From assembly GCA_963669295.1 (NCBI GenBank), contig OY769938.1, positions 4,836,001-4,900,000 of the forward strand: a stretch of 64,000 bases of DNA, given 5' to 3'. The stretch's first letter is position 1; each line of letters starts with the position of its first letter. A program made the position numbers and the translations under genes. Below the pieces are notes generated by a model. It worked only from the letters and a program-made list of their open reading frames with translations. It was not told the DNA's origin and did not search any database. Origin of the DNA: G963669295 sp963669295 (lineage in GTDB: Bacteria > Bacteroidota > Bacteroidia > Flavobacteriales_D > CALLUQ01). Below are positions 7,069 through 16,266 of this stretch, piece by piece.

Positions 7069-9465
7069 ATGAAAAAGGTGTGCCTATTTATTTTCTTGCT
7101 GGTGCTTAGCATTACCACTACAGCACAATCGAACAAAGGCCTTAAAATTACGGGTACTGTATACGATGAAAATGGCGATGGTATTCCTTATGCTTCAGTA
7201 GCACTTTATAATAGCAGCGACTCCTCGTTAGTAGCAGGGGCAGCCACCAACCCAGCGGGCACCTTTACCATTGATGCCCATTCAGGGAAATACTACCTGG
7301 CAATAAGTTTCTTATCGTACCGTACCAAAACCATGGCCAACATTACAGTGACCAATAAAGATGTAGCCCTTGGGGAAATTGCCTTGCAGGCCGACGCTGA
7401 GCTGCTAAATGAAGTAGTGATAGAAGCCGAGAAATCGCAAATGGAATTGAAGCTCGATAAGCGGATATTTAATGTGGCCAAAGACATGAGCAACAAAGGA
7501 GCCAATGCAGCCGAGGTGCTCGACAACATTCCTTCGGTAACAGTTGATGTAGAAGGCAATGTAAGCCTTCGGGGAAGCGAAAATGTGCGCATCCTCATCG
7601 ATGGTAAACCATCAGGCCTAACCGGCATTAGCAGTACCGATGCACTGCGCCAGTTGCAAGGCGACATGGTAGAAAAGGTAGAAGTAATTACCAACCCTTC
7701 GGCCCGATACGATGCTGAAGGAGAAGTAGGCATCATTAACATTGTACTAAAAAAAGAAAAACGCAAAGGCATCAACGGATCGATAGATGTGAATGCCGGT
7801 TATCCTGATAACTATGGAGGAGCATTTAACCTGAACATACGGCGCAAAGCATTCAACCTGTTTACCAGCTATGGCGTAAGGTTGCGAGAACGCCCCGGAT
7901 CGGGAAAATCGTACCAACAATACTTCGATGCCGATACCACCTTTAGCTACGACCGTACACGCACCCACACCCGGGGAGGGTTTTCCAACAACATGCGACT
8001 GGGTACCGACCTATACCTTACCGACAAAACCACCCTTACTTTTGCAGGCATGTATAGCATTTCCGATGGTAGCAACGATGCGCAATTGGTGTATAAAGAC
8101 TACAACTCGCTAGGACAGGCCACACAAACGGTGGTGCGCGATGAAGATGAACAAGAAGATAAAGTCAATAAAGAGTTGGCCATCAACTACCGGCAAACCT
8201 TCGAAAAGGAAGATCAGTTATTGACCATCGACTTTAAGTACATTGACAGCGAAGACCTGGAAGCTTCGGAACTGATAGAAGTAAGTGATGACGCTACCGT
8301 TCCCAATTTAAACCAGCGTACCAGCAACACCGAAAACGAAGAACGCTACCTCTTTCAAACCGACTATACCCACCCCTTTGGTGAAGAAGGCATGTTTGAA
8401 ATAGGAGGGAAGGCCAATTTGCGTACCATTAACAACAAATACAAGGTGGAAGAGCTGGATAATGATGCACAATGGGCCATACTGGAAGGGTTTAACAACG
8501 ACCTTGAATACATCGAAGACATTTATGCCGCCTATGTAATGGCAGGCACCAAAACAGGCAACTTATCGTACCAACTGGGGGTTCGGGCCGAGTATTCGGA
8601 TGTAACCACCAACCTTAGGGCTACCAACCAGGTGAACCAACGCGACTACCTTAACCTGTTTCCCAGTGCCCACTTTTCGTACGAGTTTAAAAAAGATCAT
8701 TTTTTACAGTTAAGTTATAGCCGACGAATTAGTAGGCCACGCTTCTGGTGGTTATTGCCCTTTGTAGGATTTAGCGACTCTCGAAACCTGTTTGGAGGCA
8801 ACCCCAACCTCAACCCCGAATACACCCACTCCAACGAGATGGGCTATTTAAAACAATGGGAAAAAGGGTCGTTACTCAGCAGTTTTTATTATCGCTATTC
8901 TACTGGAGTAATTGATCGTATTTTTACTACCGACTCTACTGGGGCAAGTCGCATCATCCCTCAAAACATAGGCATTCGCAATGCCTATGGCATCGAATTT
9001 TCGGGCTCGTACGAGGTAAAAGAGTGGTGGAACCTCAGTGGTAGCTATAACTTCTTTCGCCAAATTACCGATGGCGAATGGGAAGGGACCGACTACTCGG
9101 CCGATACCTATGCCTGGAGCACCCGGGTAAGCTCGAAGTGGAACTTCCAGCGCAAGTTTAGTTTGCAAACATCGTTCAAATACGATTCGCCACGCAACTC
9201 TACTCAAGGCAGGCACCGAAGCTCTTACAACTGGGATGCCGGATTTGGATTGGATGTATTGAAAGGCAATGGCACCATTACCTTTAGTGCTCGCGACATG
9301 CTGAATACCCGCAAGCGAAGGTTTGCTATAAGTGGCGATAATTTTTACAACGAATCGGAATTTCAGTGGCGCTCCAGGCAATTTACCCTTAGCTTTAACT
9401 ACCGCATCAACCAAAAGAAAAAAGCAGGCAACCGCGGTGGCAACTTCGAAGACTTTGGAGAGTAG
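7069..9465 (+). CDS. TonB-dependent-receptor-type outer membrane beta-barrel protein
   Basis: 798 aa. Signal peptide MKKVCLFIFLLVLSITTTAQ, then a carboxypeptidase-regulatory-like domain (about 25-110, ITGTVYDENGDGIPYASV). A plug-like domain follows (about 130-230, VLDNIPSVTVDVEGNVSLRG), then a C-terminal barrel of the OMP_b-brl_3 type (about 245-798) with alternating aromatic strands. The plug motif VRILIDGKPSGL is typical of the group. It probably imports or exports an unidentified ligand across the outer membrane using TonB energy. No SusD-type partner is adjacent. Ends in a basic/Gly tail (NRGGNFEDFGE). Confidence 0.88.
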   Translation: MKKVCLFIFLLVLSITTTAQSNKGLKITGTVYDENGDGIPYASVALYNSSDSSLVAGAATNPAGTFTIDAHSGKYYLAISFLSYRTKTMANITVTNKDVALGEIALQADAELLNEVVIEAEKSQMELKLDKRIFNVAKDMSNKGANAAEVLDNIPSVTVDVEGNVSLRGSENVRILIDGKPSGLTGISSTDALRQLQGDMVEKVEVITNPSARYDAEGEVGIINIVLKKEKRKGINGSIDVNAGYPDNYGGAFNLNIRRKAFNLFTSYGVRLRERPGSGKSYQQYFDADTTFSYDRTRTHTRGGFSNNMRLGTDLYLTDKTTLTFAGMYSISDGSNDAQLVYKDYNSLGQATQTVVRDEDEQEDKVNKELAINYRQTFEKEDQLLTIDFKYIDSEDLEASELIEVSDDATVPNLNQRTSNTENEERYLFQTDYTHPFGEEGMFEIGGKANLRTINNKYKVEELDNDAQWAILEGFNNDLEYIEDIYAAYVMAGTKTGNLSYQLGVRAEYSDVTTNLRATNQVNQRDYLNLFPSAHFSYEFKKDHFLQLSYSRRISRPRFWWLLPFVGFSDSRNLFGGNPNLNPEYTHSNEMGYLKQWEKGSLLSSFYYRYSTGVIDRIFTTDSTGASRIIPQNIGIRNAYGIEFSGSYEVKEWWNLSGSYNFFRQITDGEWEGTDYSADTYAWSTRVSSKWNFQRKFSLQTSFKYDSPRNSTQGRHRSSYNWDAGFGLDVLKGNGTITFSARDMLNTRKRRFAISGDNFYNESEFQWRSRQFTLSFNYRINQKKKAGNRGGNFEDFGE

Positions 9466-9573
9466 GTTACCCTGCCATACACTTAATACCCACCAAAAGC
9501 AGTACTCCCCCAAAAAGGCGGGGTAAAATACGTGTTTTTACCCATTTCATTTCCATCAGAAAACCAATAGGTT

Positions 9574-9581
9574 TATATTCG
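9574..9581 (+). promoter_or_regulatory. Promoter-like -7 variant of the patatin gene
   Basis: TATATTCG differs from TAnnTTTG at one position and lies 21 bases before the ATG. The same octamer precedes the secreted Cys protein at 20785. Confidence 0.4.
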
Positions 9582-9602
9582 TTAAACACAACACGAAAAC
9601 CC

Positions 9603-11312
9603 ATGGCCTGGCAATCTTCAACCACATACAACAAAGAGAAAAATACCTTTCACCTGGGCATTACTATGGCGGGGGCAGTATCTGCAGGAGCCTATACAGC
9701 AGGAGTAATTGATTATTTGTTGGAAGCATTGGAGCGATGGGAGCAAGCAAAGGCAGCAGGAGAAGAGGTACCTACGCACAATGTAGTCATCGATTTGTTT
9801 TGTGGCACTTCTGCCGGAGGCATGTCGGGAGCCATTACCACTGCCGGGCTGCACGATGGTATCCCTCCCATTACCCTTGATAAGCGCAACGACGAGAAGT
9901 ACAAGGAAAAGAACGTGTTGTACCACTCGTGGGTAAACATGACCCGCACCGACATGATGAAAGATTTGCTCAATGCATCAGACATCGCCCAAAACGGGGT
10001 GCGCTCCATCTTCAACTCTCAATTCATTGAAAAGATTGCTGAGCGGGTAGTGGTCAACAAAAACCAGCAGATTAACAAAGCTTACATCTCTGGCAAGCTG
10101 CAAATCATCTTGTCGGAAAGTAATTTAACAGGCATCCGTTACCGTGTGCGTTTCCAGGGAGGGGCCGATAGTACCAACGAACACATTACCCGCAATCATA
10201 GAGACTTTGGGCACTTTCAGCTCAACAACCACGAAGACAACGAGCGCATACCCATTAACTTTACCACTGGCGAAAACTTAAAGGTATTGCTCAATGCTAC
10301 CATGGCTACGGGAGCATTTCCTGCCGGGTTAGAATCGCGCATCATAGAGCGAGATAAGAAATACCTTGAAAAGCACATCCTTATTAACCCTGGGGCAGAT
10401 GAGGGAACAAAGCTGGAAATAGACGACCCCTACCGCTCCTTGCACATTGATGGGGGCATGATGAACAACGAACCCTTTGAAGTAACAGAAAAGTACTTGC
10501 GCGAGATTACGAAAGACGATGATGATGCCGCTAGCGATCACAATAAGTTTAGCGGTACCAACATTATGATTGATCCATTTCCTAGCAACATCGAAAAAGA
10601 TGATGAAGCCAATGGAGACCCTTACGACCAACGGTTGCACAAGGTATTGATGAAAACATTTAGAACCATGCGCGAGCAGCTGCGCTTTAAGCCCGATGCG
10701 TTGGAGGCCAGCTTAGACCGCAGCAATTACAGTCGATTTATTATTGCACCAAAGCGTAACTACCATACCAAAGACAACGAACCTGTAGAAGGCGAAATGG
10801 CTATTGCTTGTGGAGCATTGGATGGTTTTGGTGGCTTTTTCGACCAATCGTTTCGAGCGCATGATTTTTACCTTGGCCGTCGTAACTGCCAACGGTTTTT
10901 ACAATACCGTTTTGTAGTGCCAGAAAGCACCAATAATAACATCTTTAAACAAAGCTATGCCAGCGAAGAGGTGCAAAAAAAATATCGGGTAAAGCATGAA
11001 GATGAACAATTTTACTGGCCCATCATTCCCGATGTTAACTATAACGGAGAAGAAAAAACCGGTCCTGATGGAGAAAATGCCTTTCCCAACTATAATACTG
11101 AGGCATTGAAACAATTAAAACGCCCACTAAAAAACCGTATTCGAGCCATTGCATTCAGCTACATTCCCAATAAATTAGCGCGCTCTGGTGTAAAAACAAT
11201 ACTGTTTTTTGGAGGAAAGGGCATGATGCGATTGTTTGCCAACCCGGTAGAAAAAGAGTTTCGGAAATGGAACTTAATACGCAACGAACCTACGCATAAG
11301 GATTTGCCTTAA
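9603..11312 (+). CDS. Patatin-like phospholipase
   Basis: 569-aa lipid acyl hydrolase of the patatin family. The oxyanion glycine motif is seen as MAGAVSAGAYTAG (22-34), the nucleophile elbow as GTSAGG with Ser70, and the catalytic Asp as DGG at 283-285 (HIDGGMMNNEP). The domain is larger than a minimal patatin (about 300 aa). The C-terminal 250 residues (from about 320) continue with no separate domain recognised, as in long Bacteroidota patatins. There is no signal peptide, so it is predicted cytoplasmic or peripheral at the inner membrane. The single gene ends 53 bases before the next. Confidence 0.88.
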   Translation: MAWQSSTTYNKEKNTFHLGITMAGAVSAGAYTAGVIDYLLEALERWEQAKAAGEEVPTHNVVIDLFCGTSAGGMSGAITTAGLHDGIPPITLDKRNDEKYKEKNVLYHSWVNMTRTDMMKDLLNASDIAQNGVRSIFNSQFIEKIAERVVVNKNQQINKAYISGKLQIILSESNLTGIRYRVRFQGGADSTNEHITRNHRDFGHFQLNNHEDNERIPINFTTGENLKVLLNATMATGAFPAGLESRIIERDKKYLEKHILINPGADEGTKLEIDDPYRSLHIDGGMMNNEPFEVTEKYLREITKDDDDAASDHNKFSGTNIMIDPFPSNIEKDDEANGDPYDQRLHKVLMKTFRTMREQLRFKPDALEASLDRSNYSRFIIAPKRNYHTKDNEPVEGEMAIACGALDGFGGFFDQSFRAHDFYLGRRNCQRFLQYRFVVPESTNNNIFKQSYASEEVQKKYRVKHEDEQFYWPIIPDVNYNGEEKTGPDGENAFPNYNTEALKQLKRPLKNRIRAIAFSYIPNKLARSGVKTILFFGGKGMMRLFANPVEKEFRKWNLIRNEPTHKDLP

Positions 11313-11338
11313 TGCATGGATGATCGATACAATTGCAT

Positions 11339-11346
11339 TACCTTTG
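11339..11346 (+). promoter_or_regulatory. -7 box
   Basis: TACCTTTG matches TAnnTTTG, 19 bases before the ATG at 11366. Confidence 0.65.
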
Positions 11347-11365
11347 CGGCTGAAAAAATGCAGCT

Positions 11366-11845
11366 ATGCCAAAGTACCGATTGCTTACTCCCGAAGAACT
11401 GCAAGAACTAGAGCAGGAATTCATTGAATACCTCATTGTAAATGGTATTGTGGCCGAAGAGTGGGAACGCATTAAACAAGAAGATCCCGACAAGGCTCAA
11501 CACATCATCGACCTGTTTAGCGATGTTGTGTTGGAAGGGGTAATGCGTAAAGTGAAATTTTTGGAATACCGCGACCGGTATGAGCTCAAAACATTTCAAT
11601 GCCTGCCCAACAAACTGGTATTGGTAGGCATAAGTGCTCCGGCACAAAGCGATGTAGATTTTAACGATGCAGCATTTTTAAGCAAAGCAGCTACCAACCC
11701 CGTAAATGGGTTAAAAGTGTATACCACCGAAAAGGCCTATAAAACAGAACGCGAGCTAGAGCTGTTTGAAATGATACAGGCAGGTTGTTTAATTGCCGAT
11801 GGACAATTGTTTAAAACACTGTGTTTGGCCTTGCCCGGTGCTTAA
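11366..11845 (+). CDS. DUF6495-like conserved protein
   Basis: 159-aa cytoplasmic protein. The N-terminus (MPKYRLLTPEELQELEQEFI) and the later helix VAEEWERIKQEDPDKA match my memory of the flavobacterial DUF6495 family, whose function is unknown. The first 65 residues are helical. The second half is strand-rich and contains NPVNGLKVYTTEKAYKTERE, ending in a short Leu-rich segment. No catalytic motif is visible. It is preceded by a good -7 box and followed after 29 bases by the cyclase gene, so the two may be cotranscribed. Confidence 0.65.
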   Translation: MPKYRLLTPEELQELEQEFIEYLIVNGIVAEEWERIKQEDPDKAQHIIDLFSDVVLEGVMRKVKFLEYRDRYELKTFQCLPNKLVLVGISAPAQSDVDFNDAAFLSKAATNPVNGLKVYTTEKAYKTERELELFEMIQAGCLIADGQLFKTLCLALPGA

Positions 11846-11874
11846 TTCAGAACCTTTTACTACCTTTACTATAG

Positions 11875-12960
11875 ATGTCGGCAAAGCTAAAAATCCAACT
11901 TAAGAAACTCTTTACACTCATTCTTATTTGGATGCTATTGGGGGTGATATTTGCATTGGTAGACCACTTTACGCTAAACTCTCACTTCTCGGCAGGTACC
12001 GCTGGCGACTATACCCTTGGTGGTTCGTTGCTCTTCCAGGTATCGGCAGCACTATTGGGGGCCATATTAGGAGGAATATTTCTTATTTTCTTTGTAAACG
12101 AACGCTATCGCGACAGGCCCTACATCCATGGAATAATTGCGGTATTCATCGCCTTTATAGTTATTACAACGTTCATTACCGGAGTGCTGGGGTTAATTGC
12201 AGCCCCTATACAAACAGGTAAACCTCTTTCCGACCCAGCCACGCAAGAAGCATTGTGGGAAGTGTATACCAACCCCATTCACATAAAAAATGTGTTGCTA
12301 TGGTCTATTGTAGTTGGGATGACCCAGTTTCTATTGCACATCAACGACAAGTTTGGGCAAGGAGTATTGTGGGACTTTGTTCGCGGCAAATACCATTCGC
12401 CACGCGTGGAAACCCGCATTTTTATGTTTGTAGACCTCAAATCGTCGACCACTATAGCCGAAGAGTTGGGCAATGAAAAATACCATGAGCTGCTGCGCGA
12501 CTTTTATGCCGATGTTACCAATGCCATTATTTACAACAAAGGAGAGGTGTACCAATACGTAGGTGATGAGGTGGTTATTTCATGGCACTTGCATAATGGG
12601 GTAGAAGACAACCATTGTGTAAAATGCTATTTCGATATGCGGGCAAGCATTGTTAAAAGAAGCGAGAAGTACGAACGCAAATATGGTCTGGTGCCCGATT
12701 TTAAGGCAGGATTGCACTACGGTGAAGTAATGGCCGGAGAAATAGGCATCATTAAAAGAGACATTACCTACTCGGGCGATGTGCTGAATACCACCGCGCG
12801 TATTCAAAGCCAATGCAACGAGCACAAGGTGAAAATATTGGCTTCTAACCAATTGTTACGGCTGCTCTCGCTAGAGCATTACAAGCAAAAAGGCATTGGT
12901 GAAATACTATTGAGAGGAAAGGGGAAGAAGGTAGGGTTAAGCACAGTGGAGCAAGCATAA
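11875..12960 (+). CDS. Membrane-bound class III adenylate/guanylate cyclase
   Basis: 361 aa. The N-terminal half has four hydrophobic segments (about 15-35, 48-75, 83-110, 137-155). The C-terminal class III cyclase domain starts at MFVDLKSSTTIAEELG, with metal-binding Asp187, and has the second Asp in YVGDEVV (Asp231). A later DVLNTTARIQSQC motif carries the Asn/Arg transition-state residues. Both metal aspartates being present argues for an active enzyme. Nucleotide choice is not certain. The membrane part may sense an unknown signal. Confidence 0.85.
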   Translation: MSAKLKIQLKKLFTLILIWMLLGVIFALVDHFTLNSHFSAGTAGDYTLGGSLLFQVSAALLGAILGGIFLIFFVNERYRDRPYIHGIIAVFIAFIVITTFITGVLGLIAAPIQTGKPLSDPATQEALWEVYTNPIHIKNVLLWSIVVGMTQFLLHINDKFGQGVLWDFVRGKYHSPRVETRIFMFVDLKSSTTIAEELGNEKYHELLRDFYADVTNAIIYNKGEVYQYVGDEVVISWHLHNGVEDNHCVKCYFDMRASIVKRSEKYERKYGLVPDFKAGLHYGEVMAGEIGIIKRDITYSGDVLNTTARIQSQCNEHKVKILASNQLLRLLSLEHYKQKGIGEILLRGKGKKVGLSTVEQA

Positions 12961-13018
12961 CCTCCATAAGCCATTTTTTAAATGATATTCCTATTTTTGG
13001 ACATCTAACCACTGGCCT

Positions 13019-13666
13019 ATGGAAAACGGCAATTGTGTATACCTGATAAAAACCAATAAGCGACTCTATAAGATTGGCAAAACAGCCAATTTGCAACAAC
13101 GGCTGGCCGCCTACCATACACACCTGCCCATTGTTTTTCGAGTGGTACGCCAATACATGGCAGCCAACATGGATGAGCTGGAGCAGGCACTCCACATTGT
13201 ATTTCAGCACAAAAGGGTAAAAGGCGAGTGGTTTGAGCTGCACAACGACGACCTCACCATTTGCGATAACATTGCCCGTAACTATGCCTTTGAGCAGCTG
13301 GAGCAGCAAAAGAAACAGTATAAAAAGATTGAGTTTAGCGATAACCCACTTTTGCAGGTAATGGAAGCCAATGCCAAGTACCTAAGCGATTATGCCCGCA
13401 TTGCCGAAGACATTAAGATGGGTATGAGCACCAGCGAAATTGTAGAGCTAAACGAAGGGGCAGTAAGCAAAACCGTAATTCAAACCGTACGAAAGATACT
13501 GGAATACCAAACGCCCAATGCGGAGTTTATGAGTCAATGGATTTTTGTGGTGAACGACCTGGAGGCAGGCCTTACCATCAACCAAATTATTGAAAAGTAC
13601 GAAGGCAAGGTAAACCGCAACACCATCCAAACCATTCGTCGTATTTTGCGCAATCAATTGTACTAA
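13019..13666 (+). CDS. GIY-YIG-like (T5orf172/MUG113) protein with two repeated C-terminal motifs
   Basis: 215 aa. Residues 5-90 match the MUG113/T5orf172 branch of GIY-YIG nucleases: VYLIKTNKRLYKIGKT (the VYLI...YKIG form of GIY-YIG), then Arg28 in LQQRL, then a Glu in GEWFEL. Residues about 120-215 contain two copies of a motif of the form (S/I)xx(E/Q)I(V/I)E-x3-EG-(A/K)V(S/N)-x-(T/N)-IQT-(V/I)R-(K/R)IL, about 58 residues apart. These look like small helix-turn-helix units resembling resolvase-type HTHs. It could bind or cut DNA. Target unknown. Confidence 0.7.
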   Translation: MENGNCVYLIKTNKRLYKIGKTANLQQRLAAYHTHLPIVFRVVRQYMAANMDELEQALHIVFQHKRVKGEWFELHNDDLTICDNIARNYAFEQLEQQKKQYKKIEFSDNPLLQVMEANAKYLSDYARIAEDIKMGMSTSEIVELNEGAVSKTVIQTVRKILEYQTPNAEFMSQWIFVVNDLEAGLTINQIIEKYEGKVNRNTIQTIRRILRNQLY

Positions 13667-13672
13667 GTTCCG

Positions 13673-13680
13673 TAACTTTG
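13673..13680 (+). promoter_or_regulatory. -7 box of the GNAT gene
   Basis: TAACTTTG fits TAnnTTTG and lies 4 bases before the ATG at 13685, so the message is close to leaderless. It also overlaps the gap after the previous stop codon. Confidence 0.6.
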
Positions 13681-13684
13681 CCTC

Positions 13685-13978
13685 ATGGAACTAGAAGTAA
13701 GACAAAACACCGATTTAGAGCAGTTTGAAGCAAGGGTAGAGGAGAAGCTCACCTACATAGAATACAAGCTGGCAGCAGGAAATAGAATATTTTTAACCCA
13801 TACCGAAGTGCCGACCGCCTTAGAAGGGAAAGGCATAGGGTCGGCACTGGTAGGTAAGGTGCTTGCTCAAGTAAAAGAAAACGGTTGGCAACTGGTGCCG
13901 CTTTGTCCTTTTGTAGCAAGTTATATTCGTAAACATCCTGAATGGAAGAAGCTAATTGCAAAAGGCATTAATATATAG
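13685..13978 (+). CDS. Small GNAT-fold N-acetyltransferase (YjdJ/NATD1 type)
   Basis: 97 aa, the size of the minimal GNAT family represented by E. coli YjdJ and human NATD1. Key features: the acceptor-side strand FLTHTEVPTALEGKGIGSAL with the acetyl-CoA pyrophosphate loop EGKGIGSAL, and the C-terminal LVPLCPFVASYIRKHPEW, which is highly characteristic of this subgroup. Substrate unknown. Its stop codon directly abuts the end of the convergent gene at 13979. Confidence 0.9.
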   Translation: MELEVRQNTDLEQFEARVEEKLTYIEYKLAAGNRIFLTHTEVPTALEGKGIGSALVGKVLAQVKENGWQLVPLCPFVASYIRKHPEWKKLIAKGINI

Positions 13979-15457
13979 CTATTCAATCATGAGCTTGCCT
14001 TGCAGGCGCATGTCTTCGTTGGAATACAGTTGAAATAAATACAGCCCTGTATTCAACTCTCTTTTTTCAATCTTAATACGATCATTGTTGGTGTAATACG
14101 TACGCACCAATCGGCCACTAGCATCGTGCAGGGTAAGCGTAAGACTAACCCTTTCATCATTGTTAAATGTTAACATGGAGTGGTCTTCCATAGGGTTGGG
14201 AAACAAAGTATACTCTTTTTCTGTATCCGTTTCATCAACATTTAGTGGATCGCAGCCTACTACCCCTACCATGCCATTGTCGTAATCGTAACTGTCCATT
14301 ATATTAGGCAGGTCATAGCTGCACAAATTATTCCCCAATAAAAGAGCGGTATCTACAAAATTACAAGCTATTCCTGTTAGATTGGGCTCGTTAATGACGG
14401 CCAAAAATGTTTGGTTACGACGGGCAATGTAAAGTTTGCCATCAGGGCCAAGCTGGAAACTTAGTTGCGAAGGGCCGCCCATGAAATCGCCTACAATAGT
14501 TTTAGAATCGCGAATAGAATCAGGGTGACCACCACCAGCAGTTAAATCGAATTGATAAATATTGTCGTTATTGATGTTACTGCCGATATACAGCTTGCTG
14601 TTATCAGGAGAAAAAGAGGTGCCGTAAAGAACTATGGCCACATCATCGGTATTCAGCGGAATAGGGTTAGAAACCACTCCGGTAAAAGCATCAAAATCGA
14701 ATAATTCAGAAATGTTATCGCATCCCTGCCCGTTTACAACAGCTATTTTAGTGCCATCGGGGCTGGCTTTCATTTGCCCAATCGCAGCTTTGTAAGGGTT
14801 AGATGTTGGGATACAATAATCTTTATGAATAGAACCCGTAGTAGAGGTTACTGTATTTACAATACCATTGCTACTCAGGTGAAAAGCAATGAAATCGGCC
14901 GAATTGTATTTGTGCGTAACCACCCAATAATCGGTGCCGTTACTATGCTTAACAGCAATCAATTTTTCGGCAACCGTATCGGCCAACAAAATGTTTTTTC
15001 GTGTGGGTACCACATCGCCTAACTGGTTGTCTCTACACATGTCAATAATAGAGTAACGCATGCCATTGCCCAAATCATTCAAAAAGGCATCGGTAGTGAA
15101 TAGGTAAAACACTTCACTACTGCCGGGCAAAGGCACAATTAATGCTCCCTGGGTAGAGGAAACATGTCCTAATAAATTATCGCCATTGGGCATAAGGTTG
15201 TGCATGCTGTTCCAAACCTTTTCTCCATTGCTGTAAAACAACAGGTTGCCATTACTATCGCATATGGTAGCCGCCGCTTCGGAGTGTGGTGCGTTGGTAG
15301 TGAGATAGGTTTCGCCACCATTTATGGATACTGGCGCACCGTTAGAAAAAGAGAGTCCTGCTCCATCGCCAAAATGCCAAATGTCAGCTTGCTTTTGTCC
15401 AATAGAACTTAGAGAAATGGTGCTCAAAAACACCACGAGGAGAGTTAATTGCTTCAT
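13979..15457 (-). CDS. T9SS-sorted secreted protein with beta-propeller-like repeats
   Basis: 492 aa. Signal peptide MKQLTLLVVFLSTISLSSIG. Residues about 22-400 show repeated strand/turn units, including LLFYSNGEKVWN, ASPDGTKIAVV, FSPDNSKLYIGS and GPDGKLYIARR, typical of a PQQ/YVTN-like propeller seen in Bacteroidota surface proteins. The C-terminus (FPNPMEDHSMLTFNN ... RELNTGLYLFQLYS) is a type A T9SS sorting domain, so the protein is delivered to the cell surface or medium. Single gene; biological role unknown. Confidence 0.8.
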   Translation of the reverse strand: MKQLTLLVVFLSTISLSSIGQKQADIWHFGDGAGLSFSNGAPVSINGGETYLTTNAPHSEAAATICDSNGNLLFYSNGEKVWNSMHNLMPNGDNLLGHVSSTQGALIVPLPGSSEVFYLFTTDAFLNDLGNGMRYSIIDMCRDNQLGDVVPTRKNILLADTVAEKLIAVKHSNGTDYWVVTHKYNSADFIAFHLSSNGIVNTVTSTTGSIHKDYCIPTSNPYKAAIGQMKASPDGTKIAVVNGQGCDNISELFDFDAFTGVVSNPIPLNTDDVAIVLYGTSFSPDNSKLYIGSNINNDNIYQFDLTAGGGHPDSIRDSKTIVGDFMGGPSQLSFQLGPDGKLYIARRNQTFLAVINEPNLTGIACNFVDTALLLGNNLCSYDLPNIMDSYDYDNGMVGVVGCDPLNVDETDTEKEYTLFPNPMEDHSMLTFNNDERVSLTLTLHDASGRLVRTYYTNNDRIKIEKRELNTGLYLFQLYSNEDMRLQGKLMIE

Positions 15458-15580
15458 GTTTTTTTTAAATTAAGTTAAACAACTGGTTAGGCTGAATAGC
15501 TGGATGACAGAAGCAATAAGACTACTAATTTAGCAATTTGTGCCGAAATAGACAACAGAAAGTATGATATATGACAATAA

Positions 15581-16264
15581 TCAATACAACGGCACACCGT
15601 TGGTATCTGTGGTTAATACCTCACTCATGTAATTGAAAAAAGGGCGCATGCCTTTAAACGTTTCATTCACCTTATCTACAAAATCGGCTTGCAATACTTC
15701 CTTATCGGTAAAGTGGCGTTTTACAATAAATTGTTTTTTGCGAAGAAGGTCGATGGCAGGGTGCTCTTTAGAAAACCCTTTAGGAGCGGTTTTTACACCT
15801 ACGCCCAACAATTCGCCAAACAATTGCTGAAAGGCAGGGGCGGTAATGATGCTGCGCAGCTCTTCATCGTTGGCGGCAATGTCGGTACGAATCAGCTTTA
15901 AATCGTCGGAGTTAGGCCCCCAAAAGCCACCGGCAGCAAAAGTGTTGCCTGGCTCAATGTGGTAGTAGTACCCTCCGCGCAACAGCTTGGTAGCCCTGCG
16001 AAAACCACCGCTCCAATTGTTTTTGTAAGGCAATTTGTTTTTAGAAAAACGCACATCGCGGTAGATGCGGTGTAGGCTCTTTTTACCCGTAGGAGTATCA
16101 ATGTTATCGTGCTCGCGCATTTTTGCTAGCAATGCGTCGGCAAAAGCGATGAGGTGCTGGTGCTCTTCTACATATTGAGGTTTGTTGGCGTTAAACCAAT
16201 CGCGGTTGTTGTTGTTGCTTAAGGCTTTAATGAAGTTAATAGCCGATGCCGGAATTTTACTCAT
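15581..16264 (-). CDS. DUF2461 family protein
   Basis: 227 aa. Typical DUF2461 features: FIKALSNNNNRDWFNANK near the N-terminus, IYRDVRFSKNKLPYKNNW (about 67-84), and GGYYYHIEPGNTFAAGGFW (about 95-113). The family is widespread in bacteria and fungi (yeast YJR/TIGR02453 type) and has no established biochemical function. It lies 2 bases after the stop region of the TMTC-like gene 16267-18453 on the same strand, so it may be the last gene of that operon. Confidence 0.88.
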   Translation of the reverse strand: MSKIPASAINFIKALSNNNNRDWFNANKPQYVEEHQHLIAFADALLAKMREHDNIDTPTGKKSLHRIYRDVRFSKNKLPYKNNWSGGFRRATKLLRGGYYYHIEPGNTFAAGGFWGPNSDDLKLIRTDIAANDEELRSIITAPAFQQLFGELLGVGVKTAPKGFSKEHPAIDLLRKKQFIVKRHFTDKEVLQADFVDKVNETFKGMRPFFNYMSEVLTTDTNGVPLY

Positions 16265-16266
16265 AA

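Noticed and set aside
8872..9513. Minus-strand 213-codon frame opposite the OM receptor
   Set aside because: Shadow of the barrel gene, which has domains throughout this interval.
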